Both the position numbers and the translations under genes were made by a program. A stretch of 17,274 bases of DNA from Candidatus Pacearchaeota archaeon. Lineage in GTDB: Archaea; Nanobdellota; Nanobdellia; Pacearchaeales; GW2011-AR1. Numbering within the stretch: the first letter of the stretch is position 1; each line of letters begins with the position of its first letter. The notes below the pieces were generated by a model, which worked only from the letters and a program-made list of their open reading frames with translations, did not search any database and was not told where the DNA came from. The stretch is taken from contig NZCQ01000040.1 in assembly GCA_002688335.1 (NCBI GenBank), forward strand, positions 1 to 17,274, given 5' to 3'. Positions 1 to 5,535 of this stretch are shown here, piece after piece.

Positions 1-246
1 AATAGATTTCTTAATCAAAACATTGTTCCCAATATCCACAATCAATTTCTTATCCTTAATCTCAACAGGAACGTAAATCTTCTTACCTAGATTAGCCAAC
101 ATATTATTCTCACCCTCAATCTCACTCAAACTATCTTTCAAACTATTCATCTCCCCAACATTCTGTTCAACTATCTTCAACTGCTCGTTAAGTTGATTAA
201 CTTCTTGTTCCATCATCTGAATCTTCATTATGTCTTGTTGATCCAT
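1..246 (-). CDS. pfdA: Prefoldin alpha subunit, N-terminal part (cut by window edge)
   Basis: Prefoldin is the hexameric jellyfish-shaped chaperone that hands unfolded proteins to the thermosome; alpha forms the central dimer. Translating 246 down to 1 gives 82 residues with no stop. It begins MDQQDIMKIQMMEQEVNQL, a heptad-patterned helix rich in Gln, Glu, Leu and Met. Near residue 53 comes LGKKIYVPVEIKDKKLIVDI followed by GNNVLIKK. This Leu-Gly-x-x-x-Tyr-Val-Pro and Val-Asp-Ile-Gly pattern is the beta-hairpin signature of prefoldin alpha. The C-terminal coiled-coil helix lies outside the window. The ATG at 246 is the only sensible start and sits in one arm of a 12-bp inverted repeat. No Shine-Dalgarno sequence precedes it. 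Confidence 0.85.
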   Translation of the reverse strand, partial: MDQQDIMKIQMMEQEVNQLNEQLKIVEQNVGEMNSLKDSLSEIEGENNMLANLGKKIYVPVEIKDKKLIVDIGNNVLIKKSI

Positions 247-274
247 TTTATCTGAGGTTTTTTAAAATGGATCA
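239..274. repeat. Perfect 12-bp inverted repeat over the prefoldin start codon
   Basis: Positions 239-250 (TGATCCATTTTA) and 263-274 (TAAAATGGATCA) are exact reverse complements with a 12-nt spacer. The prefoldin alpha ATG (246-244, minus strand) lies in the 239-250 arm. In the minus-strand transcript the start codon would be paired in a stable stem. The arms and position are read directly; a regulatory role is inferred. Confidence 0.7.
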
Positions 275-276
275 TT

Positions 277-293
277 AGAAATCACTGATTTCT
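277..293. repeat. 8-bp palindrome upstream of prefoldin
   Basis: Arms AGAAATCA (277-284) and TGATTTCT (286-293) are perfect reverse complements around a single C. The element lies directly upstream of the start-codon hairpin, so a transcript into prefoldin would carry two tandem stem-loops. It could equally be a protein-binding palindrome. Confidence 0.5.
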
Positions 294-344
294 TTATGGT
301 TCATCTTACATTATTCTCCATCAATACTATTTCTTCAACTAGTG

Positions 345-354
345 TATTTTTAAA
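345..354 (-). promoter_or_regulatory. Possible TATA element for prefoldin alpha
   Basis: The minus strand reads TTTAAAAATA. A start site about 26 nt downstream would fall near 323 and give a leader of about 77 nt carrying both stem-loops. Many AT-rich stretches in this window would score similarly, so the call is weak. Confidence 0.25.
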
Positions 355-376
355 CATTTGCATGGTGTTAAATCAT

Positions 377-523
377 TTAGGCTAATAAGAACTTCAATAA
401 CATTATCGCCAATAATATTATGAATGAAATAAGCGCTTTTTTCTCTTCATTTTTTAGAAAGAAAACAACAGAGGCTATCCCACTGATCAATATGCCTATC
501 CCATAGATATCCAGAGCTATCAT
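377..523 (-). CDS. Small membrane protein, 48 residues (second of pair)
   Basis: This gene is short but well supported. It starts with ATG at 523, one base after the stop of the upstream 48-residue ORF (TGA-A-ATG), and a GGTGA Shine-Dalgarno sequence lies 7 to 8 nt before the start. The protein begins MIALDIYGIGILISG. It has two hydrophobic stretches, about residues 4-22 and 31-47, joined by a charged loop (KNEEKK at 24-29), so a two-helix hairpin membrane protein is likely. No family was recognised. It appears to be co-transcribed with its equally small upstream partner, which suggests they act together at the membrane; that is inference. Confidence 0.6.
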   Translation of the reverse strand: MIALDIYGIGILISGIASVVFFLKNEEKKALISFIILLAIMLLKFLLA

Positions 524-524
524 T

Positions 525-671
525 TCATCTCACCAGTGTTATGAATATTATCCCAAGTATCGAAGCTATCAATCCTAGAATGATTAGAAATGTAGAGCCT
601 AGGAAATACCCAACTGTTTGAGTTATTATCCCGAATATAGTCATTGATTTTTTCCATATTTCAGTATTCAT
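525..671 (-). CDS. Small membrane protein, 48 residues (first of pair)
   Basis: The start is ATG at 671, preceded by TAAG as at many gene starts in this window. The protein opens with MNTEIWKKSMTIFGI. A short charged N-terminus is followed by an almost continuously hydrophobic, glycine-containing segment (about residues 11-47) that could form two closely packed transmembrane helices. It ends in Leu-Val-Arg. The stop is one base from the next gene and its last codons hold that gene's Shine-Dalgarno sequence, so the two are translationally coupled. It resembles small AtpZ/DUF-type membrane proteins only in general character; no family is assigned. It is divergent from the VanZ-like gene. Confidence 0.6.
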   Translation of the reverse strand: MNTEIWKKSMTIFGIITQTVGYFLGSTFLIILGLIASILGIIFITLVR

Positions 672-781
672 CTTATTTAATATTAAATAATAAATGCCTA
701 TTTATTTAAAACTTACCAATATCTTTCTTATCAAACAGCATAATAATACTTATAACTTTGCTAACCCTTTCATAAAAAAAG
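672..781. promoter_or_regulatory. Divergent AT-rich promoter region
   Basis: This 110-bp gap separates the minus-strand small membrane pair (start 671) from the plus-strand VanZ-like gene (start 782). It is very AT-rich, with TTTAATATTAAA-like runs at about 676-690 and TTTATTTAAAA at about 701-711. It must hold start signals for both directions. The minus-strand TATA element cannot be chosen with confidence. Confidence 0.45.
750..755 (+). promoter_or_regulatory. TATA box of the VanZ-like gene; leaderless start
   Basis: TTATAA lies about 29 nt before the ATG at 782. The usual archaeal spacing of about 26 to 27 nt puts transcription start at or just before the start codon. There is no Shine-Dalgarno sequence upstream. 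Both points suggest a leaderless mRNA. Confidence 0.4.
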
Positions 782-1156
782 ATGATCAGATTTTTAGAGA
801 AAAATTCTATAATCTCGTGGATAATAACCCTCGTAATAGCATCAACTATCTTTTATCTATCTTCAAAAACTTTTGAAGGAACTTCGAAAACAGGATATCT
901 AAGTATTGTCTATCATTTCTTCGCATTCTTCTTTCTAGCCCTATTTCTATTAATCTCATCAACAAAGGGAAATAAAAACAAAAGGTCTATCCTCATAATC
1001 TCAATAATCCTAACAATACTTTATGGAATCTCAGATGAGTTCCATCAATATTTTGTTCCGGGAAGGTCCTCCAGTCTTTTCGATATTCTAACTAATTCCG
1101 TTGGAATATTAACAGCAAGTAATTTATATTATCTAAGAATGAGGTTCCGGAGATGA
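782..1156 (+). CDS. VanZ-like family membrane protein
   Basis: This 124-residue protein has four predicted membrane segments (about 10-26, 40-59, 69-87, 100-118). The VanZ-family core is clear: YGISDEFHQYFVPGR at 81-95, followed by Ser-Ser-Ser, Asp101, Asn105 and Gly108. His45 in the second helix also fits the family. VanZ was named from teicoplanin resistance, but most relatives are uncharacterised, so no resistance role should be read into it here. It is the only plus-strand gene in the window. Its TGA (1154-1156) abuts the TAA of the convergent gene without a spare base. A 60-residue ORF in another frame at 694-876 is rejected. Confidence 0.85.
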   Translation: MIRFLEKNSIISWIITLVIASTIFYLSSKTFEGTSKTGYLSIVYHFFAFFFLALFLLISSTKGNKNKRSILIISIILTILYGISDEFHQYFVPGRSSSLFDILTNSVGILTASNLYYLRMRFRR

Positions 1157-1549
1157 TTATTTTGTTTTACCTTCATCAACTTTAGGAGCAACCACTTCAT
1201 CTTGCAGGGGGTAGTGAAGCGGAAGTGAATGATCAATATAAGCCATCATCTCTTCTTGAGGCATATTTCTTCCACTTTCAGGATCCGATAAATTTTCAAG
1301 GCAGATTCTTCTTTGTTCAATAATATGTGGTAGAATCTCACAATATGCTTCACTAGCCTTCCTTCCAGTCTCTATTCTCATCTTTGCAAGTTCTCTATCT
1401 GCATCAAAGAACCAACTTTCAGCAGCAGGACCAAGAACATATTGACATAAGGGCCTAAGACCAAAAGCAACCCCCGCTGCTACAGCAGGCGGAACACCAT
1501 AAAACATCATATTATAAAACTCGTCCATCCTCATCACCTTTTTGGCCAT
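1157..1549 (-). CDS. Unknown protein J, 130 residues
   Basis: Not recognised. The start is taken as ATG at 1549 (MAKKVMRMDEF) rather than TTG at 1555, because a TATATAAA element sits about 25 nt upstream of 1549 and would give a leaderless transcript. Residues 15-40 form a hydrophobic stretch rich in Ala, Gly, Val and Pro that could be one membrane helix or re-entrant segment. The rest is helical and charged, with Cys residues (near 70 and 83) and an ILPHIIEQRR motif. The C-terminus (about 110-130) looks disordered. The gene is separated from the DUF106 gene by a 61-bp gap, so it is probably its own transcription unit. It is convergent with the VanZ-like gene. Confidence 0.65.
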   Translation of the reverse strand: MAKKVMRMDEFYNMMFYGVPPAVAAGVAFGLRPLCQYVLGPAAESWFFDADRELAKMRIETGRKASEAYCEILPHIIEQRRICLENLSDPESGRNMPQEEMMAYIDHSLPLHYPLQDEVVAPKVDEGKTK

Positions 1550-1567
1550 TTCCAAAAGACTATCTCA

Positions 1568-1579
1568 TTTATATATTTT
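1568..1579 (-). promoter_or_regulatory. TATA box of unknown protein J
   Basis: The minus strand reads TAAAATATATAAA, the best TATA-like match in the window. Its centre is about 25 nt from the ATG at 1549, the spacing expected for a leaderless archaeal transcript. It lies in the 61-bp gap after the DUF106 gene. Confidence 0.45.
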
Positions 1580-1610
1580 ACTCTTCCACAAAATTATCTT
1601 CACAAAAATA

Positions 1611-2015
1611 TCATTGCAACCCGAAAGCCTTGCTAAGAATTATGCTAAAAATTATTGAGGCTCCAATATACCACCATAACCACGTATTAGCAATTGCAGT
1701 CAATGCATAAGTGGCCCTCATCCATCCAAAAATTAACAGTATCGGAATAAGCGTTATCACCATCGGTTTAAATGACTGCTTCATCTGCTCAGGAAAATCC
1801 TCAAGCATTTTCTTATTCAACTCCATCATTTTCTCAGGATTATTTTTATGCTCCTTCATCTCTTTTCTCAATTCCTTCTGCCTATCCCTAATCTCCTTCA
1901 TCTTTTCCTTATCAGTCAAGAAATATCTAATAACAGTTATGAAGATGGTAACAATCAGAGCAACAAGAATAATAGAAGTCCTAGGATTATTTATAATAAG
2001 ATCATTAATCGCCAT
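1611..2015 (-). CDS. DUF106/EMC3-like (YidC/Oxa1 superfamily) membrane insertase
   Basis: This 134-residue protein has the layout of archaeal DUF106 proteins, relatives of YidC/Oxa1 and eukaryotic EMC3/TMCO1. A membrane helix is at about 14-33, a charged coiled coil at about 36-75 (EIRDRQKELRKEMKEHKNN and MMELNKKMLEDF), and two more helices at about 85-103 and 112-130. The family inserts membrane proteins and needs a hydrophilic groove between the helices; Arg100 in GWMRATY is a polar candidate. Archaea often carry this gene just after secY, usually with adenylate kinase between them; here an unknown ORF replaces adk. The ATG at 2015 lies 26 nt after a TTTTAAAAA element. Confidence 0.85.
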   Translation of the reverse strand: MAINDLIINNPRTSIILVALIVTIFITVIRYFLTDKEKMKEIRDRQKELRKEMKEHKNNPEKMMELNKKMLEDFPEQMKQSFKPMVITLIPILLIFGWMRATYALTAIANTWLWWYIGASIIFSIILSKAFGLQ

Positions 2016-2025
2016 TTTACTACTA

Positions 2026-2047
2026 ACAAAAAAGAGTTTTTAAAACT
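2026..2047 (-). promoter_or_regulatory. Hairpin plus T-run, or TATA element, before the DUF106 gene
   Basis: In the 41-bp gap, 2035-2047 is a palindrome (AGTTTT-T-AAAACT). On the minus strand it is followed by CTTTTTT (2026-2033 region), which resembles a terminator for the SecY-unknown I transcript. The same TTTTAAAAA (2037-2045) is centred 26 nt before the ATG at 2015 and could be a TATA box. The sequence alone does not decide between them, and both may be true. Confidence 0.3.
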
Positions 2048-2056
2048 ACTTGAAAG

Positions 2057-2323
2057 CTATAACCCTCTTCCATTCAATTCCTCATAAACTCGATCTAAAG
2101 TTCTTTTTATAGTATCTCTAGAGGAAAGATATTCTGGATCATCACTTCCAACTTCAAACATTTCTTCAAAAATAGTGGGATGTTCATATCTATACATAGT
2201 AAACGCCAAATGATGGGAGATTTTGATTAGATCTCCAATGCCCAAATCCGGCAACTTGTGCATAAGTTTTGCCAAATCTTCCCTTAATCTTTCTCCATCT
2301 TCAATACGATAATTAACATCCAT
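2057..2323 (-). CDS. Unknown protein I, 88 residues, just after secY
   Basis: Not recognised. It is a soluble, acidic, largely helical protein (MDVNYRIEDGERLREDLAKL) with 8 Arg, 4 Lys and about 19 acidic residues, unlike the lysine-rich ribosomal proteins. A His-His pair in ISHHLAF lies near the middle. It begins 16 nt after the SecY stop, in the slot that adenylate kinase often fills in archaea, but it has no P-loop (no GxxGxGKT), so it is not an adenylate kinase. The start is the ATG at 2323 and the stop is TAG. It is probably co-transcribed with SecY. Confidence 0.6.
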   Translation of the reverse strand: MDVNYRIEDGERLREDLAKLMHKLPDLGIGDLIKISHHLAFTMYRYEHPTIFEEMFEVGSDDPEYLSSRDTIKRTLDRVYEELNGRGL

Positions 2324-2339
2324 AAAAAATCTTTAAAAT

Positions 2340-3704
2340 TTAAACACCCATCATCTTCTTCATTGCAGGATTCATATCCATTGCATGTTGTTGTGCAATA
2401 TTCTGATAGAATTGGAATGTAATCATTATTCCTAACAGCAAAGCAGTTCCTGCAACTAACGTTCCTAAAACATCTGCAAGAGCAGCAAGTAAACCAATAG
2501 CTAGCCCCCCCATAATAGTTAAAGGAGTTACATACCTAGCCAAAATAGATTCCAAGATTCTCTGATCTTTCCTAAATCCCGGTATCTGTAATCCAGATTT
2601 CAAAATATTCTGTGCTTGTGCACTAGCATCCATCCCAGAAGTTTTAACCCAGAAAACCGAGAACAAAGCACAGAAGAACATATAGAATACAATATGCCCG
2701 AATGTCTGCCCAATTAAACTAACTTCCCAACTCCCTGTAATAATTCTCTCCACAATGTTTGTTGAACTAACCCAATAAAGCAATCCTGAAACCGGCTGAC
2801 CATTAACAATATTTCCTAAGAAAGTAGGTCTTCCAAGCCAATTCTGTAACAATCCTCCAAACAATTGGAAGTTTGCAATTAAAGCACTTGTTAATATAAC
2901 TGGTATAACAGAAGCATAAAAAAACTGAAGAGGCCATTTCATGCTATATCCTCTCAATCTGTCATAACTTAATGGAATCTCTATCTTCAAAGATTGAGCC
3001 CATACAACAACCAGGAACAAGATTATTGTTGCAGCAATTGCACTAAATGCAAGCATAGCTCCTTGAGAATCAGCATTCATTAAACTAATTACTAGAGCAA
3101 TAACTCTTCCAGATGCTTGGAAATTTCCTTCAGGCCCTAAGAATCCAAAGCTAGCTGTTATCAATCTCCAACCAACTCCCGCAGCTATAAACAAGCTAAC
3201 TCCCGAACCAAATCCCCATTTCTGACAAACTTCATCCATAAACAAGACAGCAATTCCTCCCAATATCAATTGGAACATAACTACGTAAGTGAAACCAGGA
3301 GCGGCCCTTATTCCCCCCATCAACACATAAATTATGGCCTCAAATAATATAAAGAAGAAAACTAACAATTTTTGTAATCCTTGGAAAAACCTCTTGCCCT
3401 CAACAGTCGAAGTATCAATCTCCAAAATCTGACTTCCAACTAACAACTGCAAGATAATACTCGCCATAACTATCGGACCGATTCCCAATGTTATAATTGA
3501 ACCAAAACTAGTTCCTAAAATAACTGCTAAAAACTCGAACTGCTCTAAAAATCCAGGATCTGCTCCATAAAGAGCAATATTAGACATTATAAAGAAAGCA
3601 GCCAAAATAATCAATGTCCACTTTAACTTAACATTAAAACTTACTTTTTTTTCTAAAGGCGACTTAACTTCAGGAAGATTTTTTAATATACCCATAAGCG
3701 CCAT
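2340..3704 (-). CDS. secY: Protein translocase subunit SecY
   Basis: SecY is the pore of the archaeal Sec61-type translocon, working with SecE and Sec61 beta. The 454-residue length and about ten hydrophobic segments fit. Residues 21-49 contain the cytosolic amphipathic start and TM1. Residues 66-91 (GTSFGSIITLGIGPIVMAS and on) are the plug and TM2 region, with the family's Gly-Ile-Gly-Pro. The region near LSYDRLRGYSMKWPLQ is the cytosolic loop of the 6/7 region. The C-terminus ends QHAMDMNPAMKKMMGV. Start ATG at 3704 has a GGAG Shine-Dalgarno sequence in the end of uL15; Met4 (3695) is an alternative. It closes the spc-type part of the cluster, as is usual. Confidence 0.97.
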   Translation of the reverse strand: MALMGILKNLPEVKSPLEKKVSFNVKLKWTLIILAAFFIMSNIALYGADPGFLEQFEFLAVILGTSFGSIITLGIGPIVMASIILQLLVGSQILEIDTSTVEGKRFFQGLQKLLVFFFILFEAIIYVLMGGIRAAPGFTYVVMFQLILGGIAVLFMDEVCQKWGFGSGVSLFIAAGVGWRLITASFGFLGPEGNFQASGRVIALVISLMNADSQGAMLAFSAIAATIILFLVVVWAQSLKIEIPLSYDRLRGYSMKWPLQFFYASVIPVILTSALIANFQLFGGLLQNWLGRPTFLGNIVNGQPVSGLLYWVSSTNIVERIITGSWEVSLIGQTFGHIVFYMFFCALFSVFWVKTSGMDASAQAQNILKSGLQIPGFRKDQRILESILARYVTPLTIMGGLAIGLLAALADVLGTLVAGTALLLGIMITFQFYQNIAQQHAMDMNPAMKKMMGV

Positions 3705-3706
3705 TT

Positions 3707-4183
3707 TTATTCATCTCCTTCTTCTGACTGAACTTCCTTACTTTCGTCATCTTTTCTTCCCAACACTTCAACACTTCCTCCAGCTCTTTCAATCTTATCT
3801 TTAGCCGATCCACTTATCTCTCTAACTCTCAACTTTACCTTCAATCCCTCTCCTTTTCCAAGAACCTTATAATTACTCAAGTCCAACAATCCATTCTTCC
3901 CATATTTCTTCATCAAATTGTCAAGATTTCTCTCAATATCTCCTAAATTAATTTTCAATATCTTCTTTTTAGCAGTGCTCTTACTAGTAAGTCCCTTTTT
4001 CCCAAAATACTTATTACCATACTTTTTCAAAACCAAACTCTTCTTCTGATCAGCCCTCTTACCCGATCCAGCCATACCAACACCACCTTTATGCCCACTT
4101 TTCCTCCATTTCTTTCTAGCTCCATGACCATGATTAGTCTGCCCTCTTGCTCCAATACTTTTTTTAGTTTTTTTTAGTTTCAT
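3707..4183 (-). CDS. rpl15: Ribosomal protein uL15
   Basis: A large-subunit protein at the base of the central protuberance. The 158 residues start with MKLKKTKKSIGARGQTNHGH and continue GARKKWRKSGHKGGVGMAG. The Gly/His/Arg-rich extension that threads through 23S rRNA is the family signature. A compact C-terminal domain (about 75-145) follows, ending in an acidic Glu/Asp tail. Its start overlaps the stop of unknown H by four bases (ATGA), and it lies two bases before SecY, the conserved uL15-SecY pairing. Confidence 0.95.
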   Translation of the reverse strand: MKLKKTKKSIGARGQTNHGHGARKKWRKSGHKGGVGMAGSGKRADQKKSLVLKKYGNKYFGKKGLTSKSTAKKKILKINLGDIERNLDNLMKKYGKNGLLDLSNYKVLGKGEGLKVKLRVREISGSAKDKIERAGGSVEVLGRKDDESKEVQSEEGDE

Positions 4184-4497
4184 TCTATCAATCCTGCCTC
4201 CCTCAAATATCCAAGGGTTTCATCATAATCTACTCCTCTCCCATCGTCTACAGAGTGAACATTTTGAGTAAACGTTACCTCACCGTTATTAAAGGACAAT
4301 CTTTCTGGAGATTTATAATCTGTTAGGATATTTCCTCTTTCAGGCCTTGAAAAAGAAACCCCCCCTTTAAAGATCTTGCTCTGTCCTGTATAACAAACTT
4401 CTCTTCCATTCGCAATCACTAAAGAACCAACTGGCAATTCTATTAATTCACCCAAACTATTCACTTTAACAGGTTCAACTTTTCTTTCAACAACCAT
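4180..4497 (-). CDS. Unknown protein H, 105 residues, between uL30 and uL15
   Basis: Not recognised. It is placed between two genes that are normally adjacent. The start is set at ATG 4497, which shares a base with the uL30 stop (TGATG), rather than the in-frame GTG at 4500. The fold looks mostly beta: SLGELIELPVGSLVIANGRE near the N-terminus, then alternating hydrophobic strands, then a short acidic C-terminal helix (DYDETLGYLREAGLIE). It has one Cys and no membrane segment. The N-terminal pattern (Leu-x-Glu-Leu, then a Gly-x-Leu/Val-Val strand) loosely resembles unknown E. Coupling at both ends implies it is made together with uL30 and uL15. Confidence 0.65.
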   Translation of the reverse strand: MVVERKVEPVKVNSLGELIELPVGSLVIANGREVCYTGQSKIFKGGVSFSRPERGNILTDYKSPERLSFNNGEVTFTQNVHSVDDGRGVDYDETLGYLREAGLIE

Positions 4498-4994
4498 CAC
4501 AACATCCTCCCAATCAAATCATTTATCTTATCCTTATTATTTCCTAAAACTCCTTTAGGATATTGCAACTTACTATCAATCCCCTTTCTAGGAGGGTGCA
4601 ATCTAAAGAACTCCTTCAATTTATAATCTTTCAATTTCTTTCCTTTCATCAATCCTTCAGCAACTTCTTTTTCCTTAACTTCAATTTTCTTTTTCCTTCC
4701 TTCAACTCTCTCCCCTCTTTCCTTAATTAACTTCTCTAGAGTTTCCTTACTGATTTCTCCATATGCAACATAAAACTTAACTTTCTTTAACATTCCTTTT
4801 AAATTTTCATCATTCCCATCAATCAAAACACAAGAATACTTCCTTCTTAACTTCAATCTGTCCAAGGTTTCAGAAACTTTATCTCTTACTTTAACCATTC
4901 CAGAAATTCTGATTACAACCAATAATTTTCCAGTTCCAACTGCCTTTTCTTCTTTCTTCTCTTCCATTTCTATCTTCGCTTTTACCATTTTCAT
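4497..4994 (-). CDS. rpl30: Ribosomal protein uL30 (archaeal long form)
   Basis: A large-subunit protein, 165 residues as in the archaeal/eukaryotic L7/L30 form rather than the 60-residue bacterial form. An N-terminal Lys/Glu stretch (1-20) precedes the ferredoxin-like core starting KLLVVIRISGMVKVRDKV. The conserved FFRLHPPRKGIDSKLQYPKG is near 128-147. The start is ATG 4994, with ATG 4988 (MVKAK) possible. It normally follows uS5; here the uS3-uL29-aIF1 block and unknown G intervene. The 35-bp gap upstream holds a possible internal promoter. Confidence 0.93.
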   Translation of the reverse strand: MKMVKAKIEMEEKKEEKAVGTGKLLVVIRISGMVKVRDKVSETLDRLKLRRKYSCVLIDGNDENLKGMLKKVKFYVAYGEISKETLEKLIKERGERVEGRKKKIEVKEKEVAEGLMKGKKLKDYKLKEFFRLHPPRKGIDSKLQYPKGVLGNNKDKINDLIGRML

Positions 4995-5016
4995 CTATTA
5001 TCTAGATTTTCTCCTC

Positions 5017-5026
5017 AAATTTTTAA
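5017..5026 (-). promoter_or_regulatory. Possible internal promoter before uL30
   Basis: The minus strand reads TTAAAAATTT, centred about 27 nt before the ATG at 4994. A GAGGAG lies between it and the start, unusually far (about 18 to 20 nt) from the ATG to serve as a ribosome binding site. It sits at the downstream edge of the relocated uS3-uL29-aIF1 block, where a secondary promoter would make sense. Confidence 0.25.
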
Positions 5027-5029
5027 GCC

Positions 5030-5332
5030 TTACTGTCCTGTGTCTATTAAGTCTTCGGAAAAACCAAGTTTTACCAAAGACCTCTTAACCATTCTCGAAT
5101 GATCTCCTTGCAGCTCAACAGTATTTTCTTTTACTGTTCCTCCGCATGCCAGATCATTTTTCAGGTCCTTTGCGATAGCTTTCATATCCACTCCTTGAAA
5201 GCCGCTCACAATAGTCACAATCTTACCGAACTTTTTCTTTTCCTTCCCTATATGTATTCTCTGTTCAGTTTTTGTGATCTCTTCACAAACACAAGCTTGT
5301 AAAGGCAGTCCGCACTTTGGGCATATATCCAT
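5030..5332 (-). CDS. Translation initiation factor aIF1 (SUI1 family)
   Basis: aIF1 binds the small subunit near the P site and monitors start-codon selection. This 100-residue protein has an N-terminal Cys cluster (C4, C7, C14, C16; CPKCGLPLQACVC), a zinc-binding-like knuckle seen in archaeal SUI1 proteins. The SUI1 domain follows: KKFGKIVTIVSGFQG, then LKNDLACGGTVKENTVELQG, then LVKLGFSEDLI. In many archaea this gene sits directly after uL29, as here, but the Rpp29 gene and uS17 that normally follow are not next to it. The start is ATG 5332, two bases after the uL29 stop. Confidence 0.93.
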   Translation of the reverse strand: MDICPKCGLPLQACVCEEITKTEQRIHIGKEKKKFGKIVTIVSGFQGVDMKAIAKDLKNDLACGGTVKENTVELQGDHSRMVKRSLVKLGFSEDLIDTGQ

Positions 5333-5334
5333 GT

Positions 5335-5535
5335 TTATTTTTCTTCAACAGATTTATTTATTCTATTGAACGTTAATAGTCTAGCAATTGTTCTTTTTAT
5401 TTCTTTAACTTTCATCTTCCCACCTTTGCTCAAATTAACTTTTTCTTTAATCAACTCCGTCTTTAAATCTTTTATTTTCTCATTCCTTTCATTTTCAGAC
5501 ATTTTAACAATATCATTATTCTTAAGTATAGCCAT
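5335..5535 (-). CDS. rpl29: Ribosomal protein uL29
   Basis: A small two-helix protein near the polypeptide exit tunnel. The 66 residues fit the family: MSENERNEKIKDLKTELIKE forms the first helix, KGGKMKVKEIKRTIARLLT the second. The Ile-Arg-Thr-Ile-Ala-Arg pattern of the C-terminal helix is typical, here Lys-Arg-Thr-Ile-Ala-Arg. Its ATG shares one base with the uS3 stop (TAATG), so translation is coupled. The uS3-uL29 adjacency is conserved even though the pair has moved. Confidence 0.92.
   Translation of the reverse strand: MAILKNNDIVKMSENERNEKIKDLKTELIKEKVNLSKGGKMKVKEIKRTIARLLTFNRINKSVEEK

Noticed and set aside
301..363. 20-codon minus-strand ORF (MQMFKNTLVEEIVLMENNVR) followed by a 9-codon ORF
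   Set aside because: Both are too short to support without comparison. The ATGA overlap is suggestive of a leader-peptide chain before prefoldin, so it is noted in the prefoldin leader finding but not annotated as a gene.
694..876. Plus-strand 60-codon ORF overlapping the VanZ-like gene
   Set aside because: It overlaps the well-supported VanZ-like gene in another frame, has no recognisable motif and starts upstream of the best TATA element.
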